A DNA stretch of 64,000 nt, taken from positions 15,238,913 through 15,302,912 of the forward strand of contig NC_053147.1 of assembly GCF_016808335.1 (NCBI RefSeq), given 5' to 3'. Source of the stretch: Panicum virgatum. Its lineage: Eukaryota > Streptophyta > Magnoliopsida > Poales > Poaceae. The translations under genes and the position numbers were made by a program. Positions 33,194 to 44,474 of this stretch are shown here, in pieces (position 1 is the first letter of the stretch; each line of letters opens with the position of its first letter). The notes below the pieces were generated by a model. That model had not been told where the DNA came from. It searched no databases and worked only from the letters and a program-made list of their open reading frames with translations.

Positions 33194-34096
33194 GAGTTTA
33201 TTTTTATTTTTATATTATTTATTTTTTGATTTTTCAAAAATATATACCTCAAGATTTTTTTTTTGCAGATCTGGCCTCCTGTCGCCAGTTCAACTGGCGG
33301 TAAGAGCATACCGCCGGATGAACCGGCGGTAGGGGCACTGTAGCGATGTTACCGCCGGTTCATTTGACGGAATTTTTCTGACCTGGGCAGCTCTTTAAAA
33401 AATCATAACTAATTTATACAAATTTGGATGGAGATAAACTTTATATAAAAATTGTATATATCGACGAGATCTACAACTTTGTAGTTCAAACTTTTTCCAT
33501 TTGGAGCCATCTTGATGCTCAAATAATCGATACAAATTTCAGATCTAAAATTTAAATTTTGGTCTGAACAGCACACCATTAAAAAATTATAATTAATTTA
33601 TATGAACTCATATGGAGATAAACTTTATATAGAAATTGTAGAAATCAACAAGATGTACAACTTTGTAGTTCAAAATTATTTCATTAGAAGCCATCTTGGT
33701 GCTCAAATAATTATCACAAGCTTCAGATCCAAAATTAAATTTTAGATCTGGAGCATTTATCGATTATTTGAGCACCAAGATGGCTCCAAATGAAAAAAGT
33801 TTGAACTACAAAGTTGTAGATCTTGTCGAGATCTACAATTTTCATATAAAATTTATCTCCATCCAAATTCATATAAATTAACTATGATTTTTTAAAAATA
33901 AGCTGTCAAGGTCAGAAAAATTCCACCGGATGAACCGGCGGTAACATCGCTACAATGCCCCTGCCACCGGTTCATCCGGCGGTATGCTCTTACCACCCGT
34001 TGAACTGGCGACAGGAGGCCCGATCTGTAAAAAAAAGTTGAGATATATATTTTTAAAAAATCAAAAAATAAATAATATAAAAATAAAAAAAACTCA
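33194..34096. mobile_element. Fold-back, MULE-type non-autonomous element
   Basis: 903 bp, flanked by an exact 9-bp duplication ACCCCCTCC (33185-33193 and 34097-34105). The two halves are inverted copies of each other over about 350 bp each: from GAGTTTATTTTTATTTTTAT at the tip, through ACCGCCGGTTCATCCGGCGG-like palindromes, to the ATCTACAACTTTGTAGTTCA segments. Long TIRs plus a 9-bp duplication point to Mutator-type mobilisation. It has no coding capacity; the inner half also holds a second inverted/direct duplicate (33400-33545 and 33575-33730). Confidence 0.85.
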
Positions 34097-34105
34097 CCCC
34101 CTCCA

Positions 34106-34471
34106 GATCCGAACCCTTGGCACGCGGCACGACCAAATCCCCATCCTGGACCAAATCCTAACCGCCGATCCCAATGCGCAGGTGAGCTGCCCGCTTCCGA
34201 TGGCGATCTGCCCCCAATTCCTTCCCAACGTTTTTTTTTCACTCTGCTGTTGATTCGATTGGTTCGGCGAAACACGCTCGCAGGGGCCTGAGCAGCGAGA
34301 GTGCGAGACGTTTTTGAAGGACGGGTTGATGGCTCCATATCTCTCTAGAAAATTATGTTAAACTTGAGATTTTGTTGTGGAGACTGTTAGTCTGGGAGGG
34401 TCAGAACCAGATACTGGATTGGGTTGAAAAATTTATGTAGAGCTTTGGGGAAGAAAAACCATACGAACGTC
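34106..34471. other. Intergenic, no gene recognised
   Basis: GC-rich start (34106-34215) and then unremarkable sequence; possibly an old gene 5' region, but no conserved reading frame was found. Confidence 0.4.
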
Positions 34472-34487
34472 ATGCACTATGTCTATG

Positions 34488-35331
34488 TTTTTTTTTCGAA
34501 TCGAGGCTTTACCCCATTTCCATTAGCAAAACGGAAATACAAACGTTCACTCCCAGAAGGGGATACATGAGAAGAGGGGGCAGAAAAGCCAAACGAAACG
34601 AACAGGAGTTCTAGATCGAAACTGGCCTTGGCCACGCCTGCGAGCCTAAGAACAGACAAGGACCCGGGATTCCCAGGACCCAGAGAGCCAACATAGTTTG
34701 TCCGCAGCCACAAGACAAGTCTAAGGACTGAACAGCTAAATAGAAAAGAGAACCATTAGACAAGTTCAACAAACGAGCTCCAGAAAGCAACATCTACGAT
34801 GGATCAGACCCAGCTTCTTCATTCAGTCTTCTGCCTCCTCGCTGTCATTAGGATCTTCTAAAGGAGCAGGAAGTTGAAGCACCGGAGCCACCGGGCCTTG
34901 CTGCATGACTCTGTGAGCGCAGGAAAGCAGCATCTGCACACCCTCCAATAGTTTCTCCAGGAACTCTGCTTTGTAAAGACCTGCCCAGTGTTTCATAAAT
35001 GCACAAGCTTGTATTAGAATGTCAATCGGACTCTTAATCATTTTCTTATCAAAGCATGCTCTGTTTCTGCTTTTCCATATGGCCCAGCAAATTGCTGCTA
35101 GGCCAAAGGTGTGAACAGAAGCACCTCCAGGTAACCATTTCTTAATCTAGCCATCATATTGAGTTATATCTCGTGGAATATTATAGGCACCCAAGAATGT
35201 GCCAATCACACCCCAAACCACTTTGGAGATTGGGCACTGAAAAAACAGATGATCTCGAGACTCAGGAGAAGAGCAAAAGTAACAAGCTGGGTCTCCCAGC
35301 CAATTTCTTTTAAGCATATTATCTTTTCCAT
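34488..35331 (-). mobile_element. 5'-truncated LINE (zf-RVT end only)
   Basis: A 16-bp exact target duplication ATGCACTATGTCTATG (34472-34487 and 35332-35347) and a poly(T) at the left end show a LINE insertion in minus orientation. The only coding remnant, 34823 to about 35320 read on minus, is the end of an ORF2: FALLLSLEIICFFSAQSPKW, LPGGASVHTFGLAAICWAIW, KSRNRACFDKK (the zf-RVT C-terminal region), ending in an acidic tail and stop at 34823. It is 844 bp, typical 5' truncation. Confidence 0.9.
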
Positions 35332-35496
35332 ATGCACTATGTCTATGTGACTACAACAATTGGAGATCTTTACCGTATGTGCTGTAGGCAAGTGTTCAGT
35401 ATCTCCAGTTCTATTGGCTTTGCATTTCTGGTTCGGGAACTTCCCCAGTTTTGTTTTTGCACTTGTCCGTTCTGCAAAAAACTTTGATTCCACTAA

Positions 35497-35852
35497 GCCC
35501 CCGTTTGGAACCTTCGAAATGAATTGCATTCTAATAATCATAAGTTAGACACAAATCTATTAACCTAATGTGATTATATATGAAATATATTTGTATATTA
35601 TTGTTGGTCATACGAGAGATACTTATATGCTATTTTTATGGAAGAGGAGTGAGGCAAAGAGCATGTTATAAGTTACGGGATAAAAACTTAGTTTGGTGGT
35701 GTATAGAATCAATTTTTATTCCCACCCTCTAAATTTAGGATAGGCTTATATCTAAACTTTGGAAAGTGGTGGGATGTCAAATTCTAAGCCAAATAGCCTA
35801 ATTTATTAAGTAGATTTCAATTCCTCCAAAATGAGAGGATCCAAACAGCTCC
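35497..35852. mobile_element. Tourist-like MITE
   Basis: Terminal repeats GCCCCCGTTTGGA and TCCAAACAGCTCC, flanked by TAA on both sides (35494-35496 and 35853-35855). This is the TWA duplication of PIF/Harbinger MITEs. 356 bp, AT-rich, non-coding. Confidence 0.8.
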
Positions 35853-35855
35853 TAA

Positions 35856-36721
35856 CTGAAAAAAGGACATCCTATTGTACCGACACATTATCAAATACTG
35901 AATTTCTCTAAGATTGTTCGTTCAAACAAGAAATCTCTAAGGTAAACTTCATCTGCCATTCTGCCCCAATGCCAACAAGGTGGAGGCATATGTCTTGTAT
36001 AGTATAAGAAACGCGTACAAACTCTTATCCATGCTGATGTGGGATATAGAGGGGATAGCTGTCCAGATCGTATTGCAGACTCTATACCAAATTGAAATTA
36101 CATAAATATCCTTTTTTTTTAAAAAAGAACTACTCCACCCGTTTTACTTAAACCCCTTGCAATACGGAACAAAGGAAGTTCTAATCTGATTGGATACAAG
36201 TGAACAACCGTGCTTGTCTAAAGGTCCCTTTTGCTTGGCTATTCATTGTTTTTTTTTCTAATAACAATTATATTGTGACCGTGTGTGGAGACTGGGGAGA
36301 GTCCAGGCCAAGTCTTTGGCGTGTGATGTTTTGTTGTGCTTAAACTCTGTTCTACCCTAAGTGAAAGGCAGAGCTTGTGCCATTTTGCTAAAAAAAATGA
36401 AGATCCCTAATTGTAAGTTTATTCTACGTTTTGATTGGCTTGTGCCTGTTTGGGTGGGCGCTTATATTGTAGCTTCGACTTCATCTGTTTTCCACAAACA
36501 AAGCATGAAACTATCTTATAAACCAGAATAAAAATAAACTAAAAGTCAGATAAAATCATCTTCTTAAAACTTCAACGAGCCAGCGAGCGCCGAGCGGTGC
36601 CAGTGGCAAGATCTACCAGAAGTTGAGAACCCAGCCTGCAACTGGGGCCCACCGCCCAGCGACACGGAGCCCTGAGCGGACGCCTAAAACCCATGGCGCC
36701 GCCGCCACGTTGCCTCCCCTG
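35856..36721 (+). promoter_or_regulatory. Intergenic and upstream region of the second PPR gene
   Basis: No gene or RNA is supported. The sequence turns GC-rich from about 36570; the ATG at 36693 is out of frame with the PPR ORF and would start only a short upstream ORF. Confidence 0.4.
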
Positions 36722-38467
36722 ATGGCGGCCGCCTCCACCTCCCCCCATTCCGCCGCCGCCGCCACCCACGTCGACGACCTCCACGGATTCCTCCGCAGCG
36801 GTCTCCGCACCCACGACGCTGTCCTCCGCACCCACGCCTTCCTCCTCCGCCGCGGCCTCCTCCTTGGCCACCCCGTCCCCGCCGGCCTCCTCCTCACCGC
36901 CTCCGCCTGCTCCGCGGCCTCGCCGCCCGCCCACCTCCTAAGGCTCCTCCGCCACCTGCCCCCTCCGCTCCCGCTCTTCTCAATCGACGCCGCCCTCCGC
37001 GCCCTCGCCCCGCGCATCCCCTTCTCCGCGCTCCTCTCCCTCTTCGCGGCCCTCCTCCGCTCGCATCATCCCCTCTTCCCCGACCGCTTCTCCTTCCCGC
37101 CTCTCCTCTCCGCCGCCGCATCCGCGTCCCCGCGTGTCCACCTCCCCTCCGCGCTCGCCCTCCACGCGCAGGTTCTCCGCCGCGGCCTCCTCTACTCGCC
37201 GCCGCCCCACGCCGCCAACGCACTCCTCCACTTCTACGCAGCTGCTGGGCGTCTCCCATCCGCCCGCCACCTATTCGACGAAATGCCGTTCAGGGACATC
37301 GCGTCCTTGAACACCATGATGACAGCATATACTGGCGCACCGGGTGGCCTTGATGCCGCGCGCCAGCTGTTCGATGGAATGCTCCTGAGAAATGTGGTGT
37401 CTTGGAACGTCATGGTTAATGGCTACGTGAAGGCAAAGCGGCCGGAGCAAGCACTGGAGGTGGTCAGGTGGATGGCTGAGGTAGGGGTGAGGGGTACAGC
37501 AACAACAGTGGTAGGGGCAGCCACAGCATGCACCAGGTTGGGGAGGTTGCGGGCTGGGAGGGAGGTGCATTGCGCGTTCTTGCGCCGTTTTGAGGATGAT
37601 AACCTGTTAGTTTGGACCACATTGGTTGATATGTATGCCAAGTGCCGGAGGGTCTTTGCCGCAAGGAAGGTGTTTGATCGGCTCAGCATGAGGAACCTGG
37701 TATGCTGGAATGCAATGATCATCGGGCATTGTGTTTACGGAGAGCCTTATGATGGGATCAAGCTGTTCCATGAGATGATTGGGCCAGGTGGGTTCAGATT
37801 TCCAACATTTCTACAGACAGCAACATACTGCTACATTTGCATTTTTTATTTTTCTCACACCTGAACTGCCTTTTCAGGTAATGTGCAACCAGATGGGGTC
37901 ACCCTCATCGGTGTTCTCTGCGCCTGTGCTCGTTTAGGTCTCTTGGATGATGGGAAGGCATATTTTGAGCAGATGAGGACCATGTACAACCTCAAACCGA
38001 CATTTGCTCACTATTGGTGCATGGCCAATCTGTATGGAAAGGTTGGGCTTCCAGAAGAAGCCGAGGACCTCTTACGGAGTGTACCGGATGATCTGAAGTC
38101 CCGGGCATTGGGTGGCTTACTTGGGCTGTGCCGGTTCCGGGGGGAATGGGCAACTGGGGAACGGATTGCCCTCAGGTTGATCGAGCTGGAACCGAGCAAC
38201 AATGCTCACTATGCACTGCTTTGCAGTGTGTATGCCGCTGCGGGAAGATGGGAAGATGCTCACAGGGTGAAGGCTGTCATGAAGGAAAGAGACGAGAGGT
38301 TCAGCCCTGGATATCGTCTCTCAAACTTAAATGAGATTGTCCATGAATACAGAGTTAGGGAGAGGCAACCTGAGAGTCAGGAGATGTATGCTGTCCTAGA
38401 TGAGTTGGCATCAAGGCTGAGAATAGATTGCAGATGGAATGAGCAAAATGAATCTGGAATAGAATAG
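36722..38467 (+). CDS. Pentatricopeptide repeat protein, PLS class with E domain
   Basis: Two exons, 36722-37787 and 37878-38467, joined by a 90-bp GT-AG intron in phase 1, give 551 residues. The N-terminus (about 180 residues) is Ala/Pro/Leu/Arg-rich and probably includes an organelle transit peptide. PPR motifs follow (ALHAQVLRRGLLYS, LFDEMPFRDIASLNTMMTAY, NVVSWNVMVNGYVKAKRPEQ, NLVCWNAMIIGHCVYGEPYD, DGVTLIGVLCACARLGLLDD), then an E domain (LGLCRFRGEWATGERIALRL, NNAHYALLCSVYAAAGRWED). There is no DYW domain, so if it takes part in editing it would need a DYW partner in trans. If the intron is retained, translation stops soon after PTFLQ. 36722 is chosen as the first in-frame ATG. Confidence 0.9.
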
Positions 38468-39386
38468 CTCAGATGCACCGACGGATCATTTTGGACCTGC
38501 ATAGTTTTGAATGAGCAGCTTCACAGGGCTAAGCGAGACAATTTGAAGTAGTGTATATTCAGATGTAACTCTTTGTGCAAAACCACTTGTGAGTATGTTG
38601 CTAGAATAGAAGCATTTAGGGGTGGCAATTTACACATGCTGAAACATGGGCAACCTTGTGTGCTTGTGTGACTGACCTGCAAAAGCAAGCACGCTGCCTG
38701 AAAGGGAGCCCTCTTGGCCTTGAGAAGAATGAGGTCTTGACTCTTGAGGTGTCGACTAACTGCTAGCAGGCCAAGAAAACCACAAGCTGGGTGTTCTAAG
38801 ATTGGATGAAACAGGGCAGGATGCATGGTCATAACCTTATTGGTTAAACATCTAATTTCCTGTGGTGATGAAGGGATGGTACAGCTACGTTTTTTTTCTG
38901 CCTTTTGTTTTTGTCTCATTGCCATTGGCATGTAGAGATTCAGTCTTTTGACAATTTTGCAGCGGGTGCTTAGTATTGTTATGTGGTGTAGACATGATGA
39001 ATGCCATTTTGAGCCATTGGTGGTTGTAGGAAAAAAGAGAGAGGGTAGAGAATGAATAATTAGACACACACTGATTCATCACATTTGTGTTACACTGCTG
39101 GACAAGTCAAATAATTGACTGATAGTTTTCTTTTGAAAATAATTCTAGGGGTGAAAGGGTGCGAATGGTCCATTCTCCTGTGCTGTGCTTGTGTGGCAGG
39201 AACATTGGAGGAGACATTGCACCAGGCAGAAGAGGCAAGCTGGACACACAGGACAGAACAGATGGCTATGATCTGATAACAAGAAAGCCAGCCACTTGTG
39301 GGGCCCGGCCCTCCTCCATCCTCGCGAGACAGCAGTGCCCTGGTTTCGTCAGCGAGTGAAGGGGCGGTTCTTGCTCTGGCTCCTCC
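38468..39386. other. 3' flank of the second PPR gene, no gene
   Basis: Probably contains the 3' UTR. No conserved ORF on either strand. Confidence 0.5.
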
Positions 39387-40810
39387 ATGAGCAGCACGGC
39401 GGTGGTGACCTCGCCCTCATGCAAGGAACTCATCTACAGTCTACACCGCCCAGCTCTCTGAGAAGACCCAGCGCTGTGCCGGTAATCCTCCCTCTGCTTT
39501 GCCTTTCACCCTGCTTGCTTGCTTCAGTCTCCACGCGCAGCGTGGGCAGCGATGCTATGGTGATTTCTTCCTGTTACTGCAGCAGGTGCAAGTGCATTGT
39601 GCCTGCTCTTTTTTGCTTTTATTTGTTCTGTTTTGGTCTGCCTTCAAGCAGAATTAGCTGATTGATCGGGTTGCAATCTGTGCTGTGCTGCAGGCCTGCT
39701 TGTGTGGGGCTTCCTCACCTGGTTGCGTCATGTCATGGAGGGAGGGATTTAGCTTCTGATGTGGCTACCAACCCCTGCAGAGCGACAATACAACGCAAAT
39801 GCTGTGATTTCATTGCTTTTAAGCCTGCTTGTTTCATCCTGGGTTTAGGGGTTTGGTTTTGTCTTGTTTCATCAGGCCTAGGCAGCCAGCACGCAGGGTT
39901 TGTGATGCTTCGGTTTCTCATGTGGGCCAGTAACTTTTCGCTGGTTGATGGATGGATAAATTCTACCGCTCTGTTGTGTTACGTTTCATGGAACACTTGC
40001 TTCACAAAACCGTATCACATTGATTTTATGTCCTCCCCTTTGGCATGAGTTGGCCACTCCGCTTCGTAAGCTCCTTTTCATCTTGATTTGATTTCATCAG
40101 AATTGGATTTGGTCGAATTCCGTGTGTTTTTTTCATCCAATCCAACTTCAGATTTTCTCAACTATTGGTGTCATTCATTATCTCTGCTCTGCTCCCTCCA
40201 AAACTGAAAACGACATTGCTAACGTTGGAGTGTTTGTTGGTATCTGCTGCGCCTGCGCTACTTAATTAGGAAGCACACTTCTTTGGATTTCCTTCCTTCC
40301 TGGCATGCTGTTAAGCCAGCTGTTTTTCTCTGTGGTTTATGCCACTTCTTTTGTGCCAAATGTCCATCCCATGCTCCTACTTGACAGTTGGATATGTTTC
40401 CTGCCAGCTAACCCCCCCCCCCCCCCCCCCCAAATTCTTGACAGGGGCTAAAACAATAAATTTGTTCTGGCCTAACTGGTTCCTGATGCATCCTATGTGC
40501 TATTCTGCATAAGTTATATTGTCTATACCCTTTCTGCTAGATATATGTATGCATCCATGTGAATTCTTGCCCCTGACGGTCTCCCTTTATGCCTTGTGTT
40601 TGCACAGGTATGCTGCATGGAGTAGTACAGCTGGGCAGGGAGCTCACATTGTTGGAGAGGGACCTCTTCTCCAGGGCCTACAATAGTGTTGTTGATGAAA
40701 AGTGTGCGGTATGGCATATTCTCACATCTTTTCAGCTTGAGCAGGGGGCGAAAGGTAACCAGATAGCCGAAAAGGCAGCTAGAGAGTTCCGGTTAAAGGT
40801 AGATGGCTGA
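39387..40810 (+). pseudogene. 14-3-3-like gene, first two exons only, degenerate
   Basis: The exon at 39387-39481 starts MSSTAVVTSPSCKELIYS and then, shifted by a 7-bp tandem duplication (TCTACAG/TCTACAC), continues TAQLSEKTQRCA. This parallels the 14-3-3 N-terminal helix that normally reads KLAEQAER. After an intron (donor at 39482, acceptor ending 40607) the second exon reads VVQLGRELTLLERDLFSRAY and FRLKV, parallel to the family's VELTVEERNLLSVAYKNV region, including a conserved splice phase. It stops at 40808-40810, where the remaining three quarters of the protein should follow. 14-3-3 proteins bind phosphoserine motifs; this copy lacks most of the groove. The intron holds a 20-C run (40412-40431). 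Confidence 0.65.
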
Positions 40811-41198
40811 ATACTTTGCATAAGAAAGGAAATAGCTCAACCACTTACTATGTAACTAGCACCTCTTTTGTTTGGCAACTGCTGCCGTAATCCTGAAATA
40901 AATTTTATGTTCCAGATGTTTTAATTTCAAATTCAAAAATCCGTTTACTCCTCAGCATGAAACTTTGTTATTTTGATCTTATCACTTCATGTTCTCCATA
41001 TAAATTAGATGTGACATGGACTCCACTTCTTATTTTTATCTGCTGCTCTTTTCCATCATCTGTGAATATAACTATGGGCGGTGCAGCATAGCGCGCCTAT
41101 CCGCCTAGTAATTCACTTAATGTTCAGATAGGTCTGCACTCTGCAAAGTAGCACTCCTGACAGCAGGTTTTGGACAATGCAGTTGTACAGCTTATCTA

Positions 41199-41544
41199 GG
41201 GTGTGTGTAGTTGGTGAAATGAAAATTTTTGGGTGTCACATCGAATGTTTGACCAGACGTCGGGAGGGATTTTCGGGCACTAATTAAAAAACTAATTTCA
41301 GAACTCACCTGGAAACCACGAGACGAATCTTTTGAGGACTTTGACCGCATCATTAGCACATGGGGGTTACTGTAGCACTTATGGCTAATCATGCACTAAT
41401 TAGACTCAAAAGATTCGTCTCGTCGTGTACATCCAAATTGTGCAATTAGTTTTGTTTTTTAACTACATTTAATATTCCATTCAAGTGTCCAAAGGGGGAG
41501 GCAAAAATTTTTGGATGAAAATTTTTGGTAACTAAACCAGGCCC
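41199..41544. mobile_element. MITE, GGGTGTGTGTAGTTGGTGAA / GGTAACTAAACCAGGCCC termini
   Basis: Imperfect terminal inverted repeats about 30 bp long, AT-rich non-coding core with an inverted CGAGACGAATCTTTTGAG / CTCAAAAGATTCGTCTCG pair. Related internally to the elements at 1335-1672 and 32465-33040. Confidence 0.7.
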
Positions 41545-41640
41545 GAATTTGTGAGAACTTGATTAACATATAAAGGATATTCAGTGTGAGCAATTCATTT
41601 GACAGAATAGAGCTATAAAGACCACATGTACTTGTAAATA

Positions 41641-41790
41641 TATAGAAGGTGGAGTTTACTAAAGTGATGATTGTCAGTGACTTATGGTGCACATGTGTTG
41701 ATAACATGAGGCCTTTGAGTCACTTTAGTGAAGCATGGTCAGACATATTTGTACTCAAATTCTCAATCACCTTTAACATTAACTAAATGT
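41641..41790 (+). pseudogene. Relic of a DYW PPR gene 3' end plus 3' UTR
   Basis: 41641-41700 aligns without gaps to 17702-17761, the last codons (around the CSCDDYW terminus) and stop of the DYW gene, with about 14 mismatches in 60. Similarity continues through the 3' UTR: both copies have GATAACATG and TTGAGT, then GTGAAGCA, then a CTCAAATT motif. The relic has lost the reading frame. It is a diverged duplicate of the locus at 15693-17741 or of a paralogue. Confidence 0.75.
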
Positions 41791-41849
41791 CTAGATGTGT
41801 CTGCAGAGCAACCACCCCAGACAACAGGTTTTAGAAAAATTCAGTGACG

Positions 41850-44474
41850 CATGTTATCATATTTTTTAGGACTTACAACTTAAGGTGAAGCATTCCATTT
41901 CCATGATACTTAGGGTGAAACATTCCATTTCCATGATTGGCAAAGAAAGGGTTAGTGAGCAGCAATACAAAGGTTTGTTGACAGAACAGAGAGACAAAGT
42001 CTGACAAAGCAGGAATTCACTTGTAATTATATGAAGAATTGCATAAATTGCTGTTCTTGTTCAATAATTTGATCAAGAAGTACAATGCAGGTACTTTATT
42101 CTCATAAACTTTACATATATTCTTATATTTCTACAACTGACATGCTATCTTCCCTCGGTGATGGCTTTGATCATGAAGTACTGATACCGGAGAGATGTGC
42201 ATTTCTGGGGAATTTATGCTGATGTGCATTGTGGTCCAACAAAGTAAGTTCTGATGGTTTTAAAACTTAATATTTTTCCCTAAATTAGTGGGTACAGAAT
42301 TTATATTTTCCGCATCTGGATACTTAACAGTTATGGTAGCAATTCCATTTCTTCCCTGCCCTCCTAGACATTTCGTGATGCTCACAGGATGAATGCTATG
42401 ACCCTATAATGCATCACCCTTGCAGCCTGCTTCCATCCTAGTAATTCAGATGCCAGATTATAGTCTTTTTTTTTAGGGAAAGATGCCAGAATATAGTCAG
42501 TTCCACTTTAACGCACTCAATAGTTATAGAAGGCAGTAAAATTTATCTTCGGTAAAACCGGCTCTCAAATTTCCCCATTTTAGTGACTCAGGGGAAACTG
42601 AATCCCGAGAGCATGCACGATGAGAACTTCGGAAGACCCCTTGTGCCGGTCGCCCTGTAAGTTTTTGATGAATTCACCCTTTTACAAATGTGGTGTGTTT
42701 TGTGCTTCGCAGATCCTGGAAAGAAGCGCTTGCTGGCTGGAGGGCGCGCCAGGTGAACGAAAGGACTGGGGAGGTAGCTGATCATTCAGAGCCGGCGCCC
42801 GGCGCACCTGGCTTGTGCAGCTGTGCGCATCGCTTTGGGTACCGGCCGGAACCTGGTAGGATTCGGTGAGGTGTTTGAGACGCCGGTATCCCGTGAGCTG
42901 ATGGAGCGCCCGAGACCGACGCCTGGAGTACATGCAAGCGAGCAAGCGAGCCGACGGTGGTGCATGGTTGCCGTGCTTAATGATGTTACCTTTTCTCTGA
43001 GTTCGGATGGTCTCGGACTCTCAGGTGCTGTTCCATGTGGGACAAGCTAGTGTGTCTGAACATTTTGGAATCGTCTTTTAATTGATGATCTAGCCGCGTA
43101 GTGTGCACACAGCTGTATCATTGAACGACTGGTCAGAAACAGAGAAAAATCTTTCGCTACTGGATTGGAGGAACTCGTGCGTCTGAATTCCCCTCGCTTC
43201 CTCTGAAAACGACACTAGCGGATACCACCGGAAAGGTAGATTCTTCTCCTGTGGCCGCTCGACACGCTGACCAGGATGCCGCGCAAATGCTGAAACGCCC
43301 GATCGCTCGGGAGCGGGCCGCTTGCCGTGTGCCGTGCCGCCCTACGGCACCGCACCATGGCGGCCGTCTGCAGCCGGGCTTGCTGGCTGCGCGCCCGTGC
43401 CACGGCAGCACGGGGTTGGCGTGGTGCGCGGCCGGGCGCCCAGGCAGCGTGGCAGTCGATGGCTGCTTGGACGCACCCGCCGCCGCCGCCGCCTGGAGGC
43501 GCCGCTGATGACGTGCCGGGCCGCGAGGCGAAGGTGTGGGCAGGGGGCAGCTGCACGTGAACTATCGAGCTCCAGGTTGCATCTGGGAGCCTTGTGCGCT
43601 GTGGGGGTTGTGTTGCGTGTCGCGCTGCGGCTGCTGCTTGGGCCGGAGAGCGAGCGGGGCCGCGAACTCGGACACGAACGCCTGGCCGTTTAGGCGCGGC
43701 CGGCGGCGATGCTCGTCATGCTACAGGAGCGAAATGCAGCGCTCTCGTCCGCCATCCATGGAAACTCCGAGCACGTGGCCGTTACGCTGAGCCCAGGAGG
43801 ATGCACGAGCACGCCGGTCTGTTGAGCAAAGAGGTCCCCTGATCGAGACACGTCCTAGCTGCTCCTGTTCCGGAACCAGCTCGCTGCACGTACCCGTCGT
43901 GTGCGTGGCCGTAGCCGCCACGGCGCGCGCGTGATCGACCGACAGGCTCGAACTCCGATCCGGGCCTCCATCGGCGGCGTCACCGCGTCAGAGAATGATG
44001 CGGCTCGCAGCGGCAGCAATCACAGCACCTGCGCTGCCGTGCTCCTGCTCCTGCAGGCCGGCGTGCTGTGATCTGCTGCTCCACGGATGGGGCTCCGTCC
44101 CAGTACGAGTCGACAACAGCTCGCTAGGGCTCCTCGGTCGATTCGAGAGGGGAGGCACGGCCGCACGGGTCATGACTCATGAGTGCGCGCGTGACGCGAC
44201 GTGGGCGCCGGGCCAGCCGGGAGCTAGCCGGAAGAATCGCTCGCTTTGTTGGTGGCTTGCCCGGCGAAGCCGGACGCTGGCTCCCGACTCCCGAGCGGGC
44301 CTTTCGCCGTTGCTGCGTGCCATGTCCCGGTGCCGGTGGCGCCTTTCACAGCGACGAGACGCCCGAAGCAGAGCGGGTGGTCCCCCCGTCACGTACGTGC
44401 CGTCGCGGGCCCCAGGTCTCCTCTCTCTCCAAGAGTATAGAATTTCAAATGGGCAGGGCGCGATTGGCGGTCCG
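41850..44474. other. Intergenic; AT-rich then GC-rich, no gene recognised
   Basis: 41893-41936 is a two-copy repeat of ATTCCATTTCCATGAT. 42584-42655 is an exon-like stretch whose reading GKLNPESMHDENFGRPLVPV I cannot assign; it is followed by a GTAAG donor. 43150-44450 is GC-rich with many short overlapping ORFs that show no family signature. Confidence 0.4.

Noticed and set aside
42376..42400. Match of GATGCTCACAGG...TGAA to the second PPR gene near 38248
   Set aside because: About 20 bases only, with no extension on either side; could be chance.
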